Part shown: positions 16,001 to 23,426 of the stretch, piece by piece | Position numbering within the stretch: the stretch's first letter is position 1 | How the letters are laid out: each line of letters starts with the position of its first letter | Assembly (NCBI GenBank): GCA_945865705.1 | Contig: CAMBEY010000005.1 | Coordinates: 1 to 31,526 of the forward strand | Length of the DNA stretch: 31,526 nt | From: Candidatus Sulfopaludibacter sp. SbA3 | GTDB lineage: Bacteria; Acidobacteriota; Terriglobia; 2-12-FULL-54-10 | Direction of reading: 5' to 3' | The notes under the pieces: model-generated | The model's database searches: none | Seen by the model: the letters and a program-made list of their open reading frames with translations, nothing else | What the model was told of the DNA's origin: nothing | Made by a program: the position numbers and the translations under genes

Positions 16001-16374
16001 GTAACTTGCTCGGCGACGTTGCCGACCTCGAGCCGGTGGTCAACCACCGCGACGCGACCAATAGTCAGTCCAATGCCGGCTCGCACGCTGGTCTGAAAGC
16101 CCGCGGAGGTTGCGCTCACCTCATAACTGCCCGGCTGCAGGTTGGGCGCTTCGTACCGCCCGTTTGGCCCCGTCACCGTGGCCCGGGAAGTTCCTGTATT
16201 CACGTTCTTCACTGTTACTGCTGCGTTGGGAATAGCGGCGCCGGATTGATCGGTAACCATTCCGTTAATGGTTCCTGTGGTGAGTTGAGCCAAGGCAAGG
16301 GAGGTCCACACCATGATGGCCAGTCCTCCGAAGATGAAACGCAATCTAATTGAATTCGGAAACAATCCGGTCAT
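13075..16374 (-). CDS. Oar-like TonB-dependent outer-membrane receptor with carboxypeptidase regulatory-like domain
   Basis: The 1099-residue protein starts with a signal peptide (about 30 residues, ending SLALAQ). A CarboxypepD_reg-like domain follows (TTGTINGMVTDQSGAAIPNA... to about residue 115). Next is a plug region (VIDVERRVEELPLRNRDLTQ, FLMDGVSNSDL, EFQVVVNNYSAEYQSAAGA). A long 22-strand-type barrel ends in QIQFGLRYSF with a terminal Phe. This matches Oar/SusC-like receptors expanded in Acidobacteriota, which import or bind large or scarce organic substrates. ATG 16374 has GGAGG 5 bases upstream. It is the first gene of an operon with the ThDP enzyme and cytochrome, downstream of a near-consensus promoter. 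The substrate is not readable. Confidence 0.93.
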   Translation of the reverse strand: MTGLFPNSIRLRFIFGGLAIMVWTSLALAQLTTGTINGMVTDQSGAAIPNAAVTVKNVNTGTSRATVTGPNGRYEAPNLQPGSYEVSATSAGFQTSVRAGIGLTIGRVAVVDHRLEVGNVAEQVTVTGEAPLIETTTATVAQVIDVERRVEELPLRNRDLTQFAFLQPGVLKSPAGVGGIQAGMGDKITVAGARGTQNLFLMDGVSNSDLSSNPQGAGGAYTGAETVKEFQVVVNNYSAEYQSAAGAIISAVTKSGTNSIHGSGFWTLRNDNLDASKWEDNALGGGVSSEFKQNQYGGSLGGPIRQDRTFYFASFEGMRERALNTERFTTLSNEGRRGQGVRNSTNPVQVVNVAVDPRIVPYLALWPVPGVGNTPLPNEGTDPGTMVISGFERRPVDDDTATGKLDHHLSNAKAGMIAVTYSWNDSSRLPCGFLCDLTEVATAATSKKQTLAVNHTSILSPTLINEMKFGYSLSEVAGDLAVGSRDTSALRFHPDRDRVGEIGITSSLTRVGYRVNPQATTQKALQFKEGVSLTSGDHSLRFGTEIKRFRYVQDACSRGCNGIFAFNSLADFLLNNANDFQVFRPGAESPTRNLRQLLFGGYFQDNWQVAQSLTFNLGLRYEFVTVPDEDDHLISTLESIFDPFVSVTTQVAAQYKNEPRPFVKSDIVEYFQNPTLKSFSPRFGFAWAPGDRTFSVRGGYGIFFDYPVLYQLRTSLQELPPFVETARLRATGAGSVPANRSLQMAPNAVNQYLDLINSPTFSTFNLRYMEPNQSNAYIHRWSMTLQKAFGTDWVASAGYTGSRGLHLLHQTLPNIRRWDGFPNNPTGRKHFSAGAALVNPNFGEMRAQSSNANSYFHGLAVGVQKRMAQGLQVQLAYNFSKSIDQGSGVTSGGDELPQGQRGIYYWDMQEKQGLSGFDIRNSMTTNFTYELPTKNLTGIAGAIAGGWLVNGILTLTDGYPLSVHDNSATQNTLIGSVESLRVNLTPGGNSNPVLGGPDKYFDTTQFVPSEPGYFGTLGRNTLISPGLATMDFSVQKNFQFQESHRVQFRAEFFNLFNRPNFGSPGTTIFTNGLLAADAGRISTTRGSARQIQFGLRYSF

Positions 16375-16487
16375 ACCGCCCTCCAGCACCTTGTGAATTA
16401 TCTAAAGCTTGGGAGTTCTGAGGTCTCCTAACGGCAATAGCTAGGTTCCCTAGTCCTTAATCAAAAATCAAGCCTTTGACTGCGCCT

Positions 16488-16516
16488 CTTATATCAACTA
16501 GGGGACAGCCTGTCAA
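16488..16516 (-). promoter_or_regulatory. Near-consensus sigma-70 promoter of the receptor-ThDP-cytochrome operon
   Basis: On the minus strand TTGACA (16516-16511) and TATAAG (16493-16488) are separated by exactly 17 bases. Predicted transcription starts near 16481, giving a leader of about 107 bases to ATG 16374. The leader contains the palindrome CTAGG-TTC-CCTAG (16441-16453). The upstream side overlaps a 12-base direct repeat (CAGTTAAGCGGG twice). The bases before and in the -35 (AACTGCTTGAC) are shared with the promoter at 19905. Confidence 0.8.
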
Positions 16517-16666
16517 GCAGTTAAGCGGGCAGTTAAGCGGGCTGGCCCTAATTATTGGTGCAACTTTTCACATGGATGGATTGTTGGGAGAATGTACCAA
16601 GCCGAAAGGGAATTCCTCCGAGGCACGGAGGCGCTGAGTTGGTCATTGGAAGTATTGCCGAAAGGT

Positions 16667-16743
<77 letters not shown>

Positions 16744-16748
16744 TATTC

Positions 16749-16777
16749 ATCTTAGGCGCAGCGCGGGCATCCGTCAA
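16749..16777 (-). promoter_or_regulatory. Promoter of the initiator tRNA gene
   Basis: On the minus strand TTGACG (16777-16772) and TAAGAT (16754-16749) are 17 bases apart. The -10 ends 5 bases before the mature tRNA 5' end. Transcription would thus start at or very near the tRNA. Confidence 0.65.
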
Positions 16778-17136
16778 GTTAACGCGGGGGAATTAGTTGG
16801 GGGATTGTTTACTTGGGTGTTTCCGCAATCTACTGTTGGTCAGATCATCGCCATTTACTGATTTACTGATTTTATGATCCTTCATGGCGATTTTTGCAAA
16901 TAGTCGGCCCCCAACACCGAAAATCCAAAGTAAGCGTATTTGTTTGAAATTAAGATATGGCTAAGCCACCAATAATTGATTGCGGAAGGACCAGATTGGG
17001 CAAAGTACTATTCGAGCATCACGAAGTGCTGAAAGAGCGTAACATGTACAGGTACTCGGCTACTTGGAATGTACTCCAAACGAATTTACTGTGCTGCTGT
17101 ATATTTTTGCGAGCGTCTTTTTCCGGGAGGAATCTT
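16778..17136. other. Non-coding leader region before the solute-binding protein genes
   Basis: No supported gene lies here. The frame of the first solute-binding gene stays open up to 16957, but those 60 codons lack protein character and precede the signal peptide, so they are treated as leader. ATTTACTG occurs twice in direct tandem near 16853-16868. No promoter of convincing quality was found. The stretch ends with a strong SD, GGGAGGA (17125-17131). Confidence 0.5.
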
Positions 17137-18207
17137 ATGAAACTCATCGGCGGAATCTGCCTCCGCACGCGTCTGGCGTTGAGTCTTTCCGCACTCTTGC
17201 TGACTTCTGGCGCGGTTCGGCTGGCAGCGCAGACCATGCCGGGCGCGGCCGGACCAGCGTCGCCCATTCGTCTTAAGGTTTCGCTCGGCGACGTGGATAT
17301 CACCAAGATCATCGGTGTAGTTGCGCTCGAGGAGGGTATCTTCAAGCGCAACGGGCTCGATGTGGACATGTGGGTGACCACGGGCGCGGCAGAGATCGCC
17401 GAGGGCAACGGAATCATCGTCCCTAAACAATATGTCCGCACGGACCGTGCCGATGTGGGTATCGGAGGAGGCACGCCGCTGGTGCATAGTGTCGCCACCA
17501 ATGTCGATTCGCTGGACCGCGTCATCATCGGCAGCCTCGACCATATCGTCCACTGGTGGGTCGTCGCCAAGCCGGAGATCAAGCGTCTGGAAGATTTGAA
17601 GGGCAAGCGCATCGGCTATTCCGGCGTGGGCGCCATGACCCACTTCATCATTCTGGAAATGTGCCGCCGCATGGGCTGGGATCCGGTCAAGGACATCATC
17701 CCCATGTCCGAGGCTATCTCCGTGGATAACCTGGAAAAGGATCAGGTGGATGCCTTCATCAGCCCCGGCATGGCCACGGTCGAATTCAAGTCCAAGGGCA
17801 TCCTCCCCATCGCCGATCTGCGCGAAGACTGGGGGCCGGTGCCGATTGCCGGTTCCGGATTGGTCTCCACAAAGAAGTTTGTCCGCGAGAATCCCGAGGC
17901 GGTTCGCCGCTTCGTGAAGTCAATTGTGGAGGCGATTGCGCTGTTGAAGCAGAATCGCGAAGTGGCCTTCCGCGCACAGGCCAAGTGGTATGGCGTGAGT
18001 GACCGCGAAAAGCAGAACGCCAATTATCTTGTAGCTGACACGCTGCCCACCAAGCCCTATCCTGCTATCGAAGGCATTAAGAAGACTATGCAGCTTTACG
18101 ACTCGCTCAGCATGCGCCGGCACAAGCCCGAGGACTTTTACGACGACCGTTTTGTCCGGGAACTGGACGAGAGCGGATTCATTGATAGTCTCTACCAGAA
18201 GAAGTAA
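17137..18207 (+). CDS. Periplasmic solute-binding protein, SsuA/NMT1-THI5-like (paralogue 1)
   Basis: The 356-residue protein starts with a signal peptide (MKLIGGICLRTRLALSLSAL, then to about residue 32). A type-2 periplasmic-binding fold follows: ITKIIGVVALEEGIFKRNGL, then DVGIGGGTPLVHSVAT, then IKRLEDLKGKRIGYSGVGAM, the typical hinge and ligand loop of SsuA/NMT1-like proteins. Family members bind sulfonates, nitrate, thiamine pyrimidine precursors and aromatic acids, so the ligand is open. ATG 17137 has GGGAGGA 5 bases upstream. There is no lipobox Cys. The next gene, 51 bases on, is a clear paralogue; both end in a HKPEDFYDD...LDESGF-type tail. No permease or ATPase gene lies nearby. Confidence 0.88.
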   Translation: MKLIGGICLRTRLALSLSALLLTSGAVRLAAQTMPGAAGPASPIRLKVSLGDVDITKIIGVVALEEGIFKRNGLDVDMWVTTGAAEIAEGNGIIVPKQYVRTDRADVGIGGGTPLVHSVATNVDSLDRVIIGSLDHIVHWWVVAKPEIKRLEDLKGKRIGYSGVGAMTHFIILEMCRRMGWDPVKDIIPMSEAISVDNLEKDQVDAFISPGMATVEFKSKGILPIADLREDWGPVPIAGSGLVSTKKFVRENPEAVRRFVKSIVEAIALLKQNREVAFRAQAKWYGVSDREKQNANYLVADTLPTKPYPAIEGIKKTMQLYDSLSMRRHKPEDFYDDRFVRELDESGFIDSLYQKK

Positions 18208-18258
18208 CGGGCCGGCTCAATTATGGGCGTGCATCTTCAAATGGACGGGAGAACATGA

Positions 18259-19308
18259 ATGAAACAGTTTCAGATTTTGTTGGTCCGAGTCTTCTGTATT
18301 TGTGCTGCGGCGGTGCTGATGGTGGCCAGTGTGCCTTGCCCGGCAAATGGCCAACAGCCCGACGTGATTCCGCTTACAGTTGAGCTGCTGAATCGCTCCA
18401 TCAATAAGCTCCCATTTGTGATCGCCGAAGAACGAGGTCTCTATAAGAAGTATGGCTTGGATGTGAAACTTTGGATGCCGGACGTGGACGACGAGTGGGG
18501 GATGCCGGACGCCAAGGGTGGGGTCAATGTGCAGGTCGAGCGGCCGGAACGTCCCGACATCAGCGTGGACGGCGGTACTCCCATGATGGCTTCGATCATG
18601 ACCAACGCTCGTGCCCATCTGCGTATCATGCTGGCCACCACCGATTGCGTGGTTCGTTGGCATATCGTGGCTCGGCGCGGCATTCGCAGTCTGGAGGAGC
18701 TGAAGGGCAAGCGCCTGGGGATTTCCGGCCCGGGAGCCATGACTGATTTCATCTCCCGATTGTTGGCGCAGAAGATGGGCTGGAACAGGGAGCAGGATAT
18801 TTCCATCATGTCCAATGCCTTCCGTCATGACGCCCTGGACGAAGGGTTGGTGGACGCTTTTGTAGCCTACGAGGTGCCCTACGCCGCGGCCCGCAAAGCG
18901 GGTTACCAGCCCCTGTTCGACACGCGTGACTGGAACGCATCTATCGCTGGCAGCAGCGTGCGCGTGGAGCGGGAGTGGCTGAAAATTCCCCGGAACCGCG
19001 AGGCATCACGTCGTTTCCTCAAGGCCACCGCGGAAGCGATCTCGATCTTCCATCAAGATCGTGCTGCTGTCCTCCAGGTTCTTTCCAAATGGCACGGAAT
19101 GCAAGACCGGGAGTTTGCGGGAATGCTATACCTTTCTGGAAAGGAAATGCCGCGCAAACCCTTTCCGTGCGTGGAAGGGATTAAGAAAACTCTGGAACTT
19201 TGGGACGGCAACGAAGCCCGAAGATACAAGCCGGAAGATTTCTACGACGACAGCTTGATGAAAGAACTCGACGAGAGCGGATTTCTCGACGGCCTTTACC
19301 AACAATGA
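18259..19308 (+). CDS. Periplasmic solute-binding protein, SsuA/NMT1-THI5-like (paralogue 2)
   Basis: The 349-residue protein has a signal peptide ending near CPANGQQ. Its fold matches its upstream neighbour: LPFVIAEERGLYKKYGLDVK, ISVDGGTPMMASIMTNA, IRSLEELKGKRLGISGPGAM, and the shared C-terminal tail YKPEDFYDD...ELDESGFLDGLYQQ. The pair look like an old tandem duplication, since similarity is spread over the full length but far from identical. An extra acidic loop (PDVDDEWGMPDAKGG) is present only here and may alter the ligand pocket. ATG 18259 has GGGAG 7 bases upstream. A transcript probably carries both genes. Confidence 0.88.
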   Translation: MKQFQILLVRVFCICAAAVLMVASVPCPANGQQPDVIPLTVELLNRSINKLPFVIAEERGLYKKYGLDVKLWMPDVDDEWGMPDAKGGVNVQVERPERPDISVDGGTPMMASIMTNARAHLRIMLATTDCVVRWHIVARRGIRSLEELKGKRLGISGPGAMTDFISRLLAQKMGWNREQDISIMSNAFRHDALDEGLVDAFVAYEVPYAAARKAGYQPLFDTRDWNASIAGSSVRVEREWLKIPRNREASRRFLKATAEAISIFHQDRAAVLQVLSKWHGMQDREFAGMLYLSGKEMPRKPFPCVEGIKKTLELWDGNEARRYKPEDFYDDSLMKELDESGFLDGLYQQ

Positions 19309-19436
19309 TTCCTTCCACCGGACAATAATCATTCGATCAAATAGTTCGGTTGGCAGCGCTTTCGAAATAGCACCCAGCAGAATCATCCTCAAGAGAAGTG
19401 TCTACGGCGATTTCCCCTGAGCGACGGCGTAGTGGC

Positions 19437-19463
19437 GACCTATCTTTTCGCAAAAGATAGGTC
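19437..19463. repeat. Perfect 12-bp hairpin
   Basis: GACCTATCTTTT and its exact reverse complement AAAAGATAGGTC are separated by CGC. The hairpin lies about 130 bases after the second solute-binding gene. It could act in transcript termination or processing, but no T-tract follows directly. It is flanked by the direct repeat CTGAGCGAC, which could also mark an old element boundary. Confidence 0.8.
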
Positions 19464-19873
19464 AACGCTGAGCGACTTGGGGACAAACACAGGCCTCCTC
19501 CCTCCCCATGCGGCTGGTGTTTCACGTTCTTCTGTCTGGGACAACTCTACACTGTGCGACCACGGGAGAACAGTTCAAGGGAATGAAGGAATCTCCTTTG
19601 AAACCATGCGGTTCGTGGCTAAGCATCTGCGTCTATTGAGGATCGAGTCGGCAACTTGCTTATGCAGTTTACACTTTTCCCGGCCAGCAGGTCCCGTTGA
19701 CAGCACCTGAGGCGGTAAAGATCTTCATGGGGCCCTGCGGCAGTGAATATCTGGAATGCTGGAATGACAATTGTTGTTGCCGCCAATCTAAGTCTCGTGG
19801 GAGAGAGGCTTGGATGATTCCTGGCATCAATTGTTAGCCCATGGTCTGGTCAATCCACCACACTCTTTGATGC

Positions 19874-19900
19874 AAATTTTTCTAGAAATTTTTCTAGAAA
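19874..19900 (+). promoter_or_regulatory. Tandem TTTCTAGAAA boxes next to the -35 (possible operator/UP element)
   Basis: The 12-base unit AAATTTTTCTAG is repeated twice head to tail (19874-19885, 19886-19897) and followed by AAA. This makes two copies of the palindrome TTTCTAGAAA. The block ends 4 bases before the -35 box at 19905. An AT-rich block there could be an UP element, and two phased palindromes one helical turn apart suggest a dimeric regulator site. Both readings are inference. Confidence 0.5.
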
Positions 19901-19904
19901 CTGC

Positions 19905-19933
19905 TTGACTCTTTTCACCCGCGCGTGTATAAA
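19905..19933 (+). promoter_or_regulatory. Strong sigma-70 promoter for the second TonB receptor-bicupin operon
   Basis: TTGACT (19905-19910) and TATAAA (19928-19933) are separated by 17 bases. Predicted start is near 19940. The sequence AACTGCTTGAC spanning the -35 is identical to that of the promoter at 16488-16516, and both -10 boxes begin TATAA. Confidence 0.75.
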
Positions 19934-20145
19934 GCGACTGTAGTTGTTCCCTCCTTAATTTCATATATGTTGTGTGTCCTATTACGCGTGCGAGTGGATT
20001 CGTAAGGAGATTGGGCCGGTAACATCTGACCTGTCGTGCATGATGGCACCTGCAGCCATTCCCGCACAGCCTTGCATACCTCGGCTCCTCTTACATTGCT
20101 TACACTGCGCGAATCGGGAGGACTCAAATTCTCAATACTTGGCTT

Positions 20146-20742
20146 GTGGCTGAGAGAATGAGGTGCCCCGTGGCCCACAGCGTGAAATGTACTTCTGTTT
20201 CTGTCATCGCGCCGGTTATCTTAGTGGCGCTTGCTTGCCTTTGCACGTTTCCCCGTGCCAGTTTGGCGCAGATGCCATCGGCAACCATTCTGGGAGTTGT
20301 AACGGACTCTTCCAGCGCCGTCATTCCCGGCGCCACAGTATCCGTTCGCAATTTGGAAACTGGCCAGAGTCGATCCATAACAACCGACACCAACGGGAGG
20401 TACCGTTTGGCGCAACTTCCGGTAGGGTTATACGAAGTGCGCACCGAGCAGGCCGGATTCCGCAGTGAGGTCCGCACAGGTGTGGCATTGTCGGTCGCGC
20501 AGGAAGCCGTGCTGGATTTCACGCTTGGAGTAGGTGGCATCGAGCAGACCGTAACGGTCTCTGCTGAGGCACCGCTGGTAAATACCACCAGCGGTGCGCT
20601 GGGCGGTTTGGTGGACGAAAAAAAAGGTAGCCGAGCTTCCCTTGAACGGCCGCAATTACATCAGCCTAACGCTTCTCCAGCCCGGCGTAAGCGAACATCG
20701 CTCCAAGTCGCAGGGCAACGAGACCATCGGCACTTGGTTTAG
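20146..20742 (+). pseudogene. Oar-like TonB-dependent receptor, N-terminal frame (broken gene 20146-23360)
   Basis: This is frame 1 of a receptor gene split over three frames. It contains a signal peptide (VIAPVILVALACLCTFPRAS, then LAQ). A CarboxypepD_reg-like domain follows (SATILGVVTDSSSAVIPGAT through YRLAQLPVGLYEVRTEQAGF), then the start of the plug (VTVSAEAPLVNTTSGALGG). Homology leaves this frame at an A8 run (20618-20625). With seven A the protein would read VDEKKVAELPLNGRNY, which is the expected plug motif. The codons from there to 20742 are out of register. The start is uncertain (GTG 20146 or ATG 20158); GGGAGGA at 20116 is too distant to decide. Confidence 0.85.
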
Positions 20743-21670
20743 CAGCAACGGCGCTCCAGTGCGCTCGAACAGCTACTTGCTCGACGGAGCTCCCATGCAG
20801 AGCTACGGCGGCAGCAACACCGCATCCATGAGCGGCGGCACGCTGGGCATTGAGGGCATTCGCGAATATCGCGTCATCACCAGTGGGTTCGGCGCCGAGT
20901 ATGGCATGACCATGGGCAGCCAGATGATGATCGTAAGCAAGGGCGGCACCAACTCCTTCCACGGTTCGGTCTTCGAATATTTGCGTAATGACAACTTGGA
21001 TGCCCGGAACTTCTTCGATTTGAAGACAGAGCGCACACCGGGCAGGCTGCCTGAGTTTAAGCGCAACAACTTCGGTGCTTCCCTAGGCGGGCCGATCAAA
21101 AAGGACCAGGCCTTCTTCCACATGGTGTATGAAGGCTTCCGCGAGCGGTTGGGTGTTACCAAGATCTCTGACACTATTCCAATCTCCGCGAGGCCTGATT
21201 TGTCGCGGGTGGCACCCGTCGTCCGGCCTCTACTGGATTTGTATCCTGCTCCGAATCTTCCCGGCGACCGCTATACTTTCCCTTTCAGCCAGCCCACACG
21301 TGAAGATTACGGACAGGCTCGCGCCGACTATACCCTTAGTGATCAGGATTCAGCGTTTATCCGCTACACTACCACTTCTGCCGAGCGTGTCGAACCGCAT
21401 GATTTTCAGGAATACACAACCGCACGCGCTAGCCGCGGCCAATGGACAACTTTGGCCGAGAACCATGTATTCTCCCCCCAACCTGCTGAATACCTTTCGT
21501 TTCTCATTCAGTCGCACCAAGACCTTCATCATCGACCCATCCGATCTCATCGGTCCCCTGTATTCGCTAGTGCCTGGACGTCCCATGGGTGCGATCAGTG
21601 TTGGCGGATTCACGGGCTTAGGATCGGACGCGCCGAATTCGAAAGTGCAGAATATCTACAGCTGGAGTGA
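20594..21670 (+). pseudogene. Oar-like TonB-dependent receptor, middle frame (plug and first barrel strands)
   Basis: Meaningful coding in this frame runs from the A8 tract (about 20618) to a C6 tract (21474-21479). It carries VAELPLNGRNYISLTLLQPG, SNSYLLDGAPMQSYGG, IEGIREYRVITSGFGAEYGM, SFHGSVFEYLRNDNLDARNF and FGASLGGPIKKDQAFFHMVY. These are the canonical plug and early-barrel motifs of Oar-like receptors. After AENHVFSP the frame loses similarity. Removing one C from the C6 run restores SPNLLNTFRFSFSRT. The codons from 21480 to 21670 are spurious. Confidence 0.85.
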
Positions 21671-23360
21671 CGACATGGCATACACTCATGGGCGGCACTC
21701 TCTAAAATTCGGGACTCTCGTCAACCGATATCAACAGTTCACACTGAACGGCTCGAACGTCAATGGCTCGGTGACATTCCCTAATCTGACCCGCTTCCTT
21801 GACGGACAACCCAGTGTCATTCAGGGTGTAACGCCGGGAGCCATCAACACACGATTTTTCCTATACACCACCCTTGGCGTGTATGCACAGGACGATTTGA
21901 GACTGAATTCAAGATTGACTTTGAATCTTGGCCTCCGCTACGAGTTCCTCACCCAGCCGCAGGAAGTCGACGGGATTTCTGCTGCGCTGCGCGACATGGT
22001 AAATGACCGCACCACCATGTTGGGGCCTCCGTTCGAGAATCCCTCGCTGAAAAATTTCAGTCCTCGCTTCGGATTTGCCTGGGATGTGCAAGGCAATGGC
22101 CGCACCTCAGTCCGTGGTGGCTTCGGCTTGCTGTATGACATCGGCAATCTGGGCAACGCAATGAGCGCTTCGGCCGGGGCTCTTCCTCCCTTTGCGAGCT
22201 TGAGCCGCGTGAGCGTGCCGGCTGGTACCCCTCTGGTGCTGCCGCTGAGCTTTCCTCCCGAATCCGCGGGGAACGCATTGCGGGTCGTGGACTATCATCT
22301 CCAGCAGCCCCACCTATTGCAGTACAACCTCACGGTCGAGCGGCTGCTGCCTCATAACATGGCCCTCACAGCTACCTATGGCGGGTCGCGCGGCCTGAAT
22401 CTGATTCAGACCAAAGAGGGCAATCCGACCGTGCCGCAGATTCGGCCTGACGGAAGACAGTTCTGGCCCGCCAATGCCCCGCGCACAAACCCCAATTGGG
22501 GAACGATCGAAGTCAAGACGGGCGCGAGCAACTCATGGTACAACTCCCTACAGCTTGGGCTCGCAAAGCGTCTCGGAGGAGGGTTGCAATTCCAGAGTTC
22601 TTACACGTTCTCGAAGACCATTGACGAAACTCAGGGCCAGCTCAATGTGGATAATAACGCCAGCGCTACGTTCGGCGCTGATCCGACGCATCGCTCGGTA
22701 GATCGCGGTCTGGCAGCTTTCGATGTGCGGCATAACTGGCGTTTCAATGCCATCTATCGGGTGCCGGGCCCGGCTGCTCCCTCAGGCCTCGCTAACAAGC
22801 TGCTGAACGGCTGGTGGGTGAGTGGCATCCTCGCGCTCCAAAGCGGCTACCCGTTTACGCCGTCGCTGCAGACGAATCGTTCCCGTTCACTCGTCAACGG
22901 TGGCGGAGCCAATATTGACAGGCCGGATCTGAACACAACTCGCAGTTCGGGAGAAATCGTCTCCGGCTCCACCGTGGGTTGTCCCGGAATTCCCGCCGGT
23001 GAGAAACTGGGCACGCCAACTCGGTACTTTGATCCCTGTGCCTTTTCTGTTCCGGAAATCGGTTTTCTGGGCAATCTGGGTAGGAATACGCTTCGCGGGC
23101 CGGGCTTCGCCAACTTGGACTTCTCGCTGGCCAAGGATACAGCGCTGGGCATGCTCGGGGAAGGGGGGCGGTTGGAGTTCCGTGCTGAGGTCTTCAACAT
23201 TCTGAACCGTGCCAGCTTCGATATCCCAACACGGACCGTCTTTGCCGCCACCACTCTTACCGTTCCGCCGGTGGAATCGGTGCTGGGGACAGCGGGCCGG
23301 ATAAGCAGCACCGCCACAACCCCACGTCAGATTCAGTTCGCGCTGAAGTTGCTGTTCTAG
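21465..23360 (+). pseudogene. Oar-like TonB-dependent receptor, C-terminal barrel frame
   Basis: This third frame carries the rest of the barrel: HSLKFGTLVNRYQQFTLNGS, YAQDDLRLNSRLTLNLGLRY, FSPRFGFAWDVQGNGRTSVR, ATYGGSRGLNLIQT, YNSLQLGLAKRLGGGLQFQS, and a C-terminus ending QIQFALKLLF with terminal Phe. The frame is open from 21129, but only the part after 21474 is real; ATG 21465 is an in-frame codon at the junction. With two single-base corrections the whole gene would encode about 1,070 residues, close to the intact receptor at 13075-16374. The bicupin gene follows 66 bases downstream. Confidence 0.85.
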
Positions 23361-23426
23361 AATTGATTGCGATTTTCAGTAACACGAAAGAGTGTATTGA
23401 TTCTACGTCCCAAGAGGAGATGCACC

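Larger units (their letters stand above)
19309..20145. other. Intergenic region with hairpin, tandem repeat and promoter
   Basis: Open frames exist (for example 19432-19710 plus), but none has a ribosome binding site or recognisable protein character. The useful contents are the hairpin at 19437-19463, the repeated TTTCTAGAAA boxes at 19874-19900 and the promoter at 19905-19933. CTGAGCGAC occurs twice around the hairpin (19417-19425 and 19468-19476). The predicted transcript leader to the receptor gene is about 200 bases; I recognise no riboswitch in it. Confidence 0.55.

Noticed and set aside
19432..19710. A 92-residue plus-strand gene
   Set aside because: It begins inside the hairpin at 19437, lacks a ribosome binding site and shows no protein-like pattern.
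19940..20145. A riboswitch in the roughly 200-base leader of the second receptor gene
   Set aside because: No conserved riboswitch core (thiamine, cobalamin or other) could be recognised; length alone is not evidence.
20618..20625. Programmed ribosomal frameshifting at the A8 tract as a normal expression mechanism
   Set aside because: A second independent shift at a C6 tract would also be needed and no stimulatory structure was evident, so indel error, phase variation or decay is more likely.
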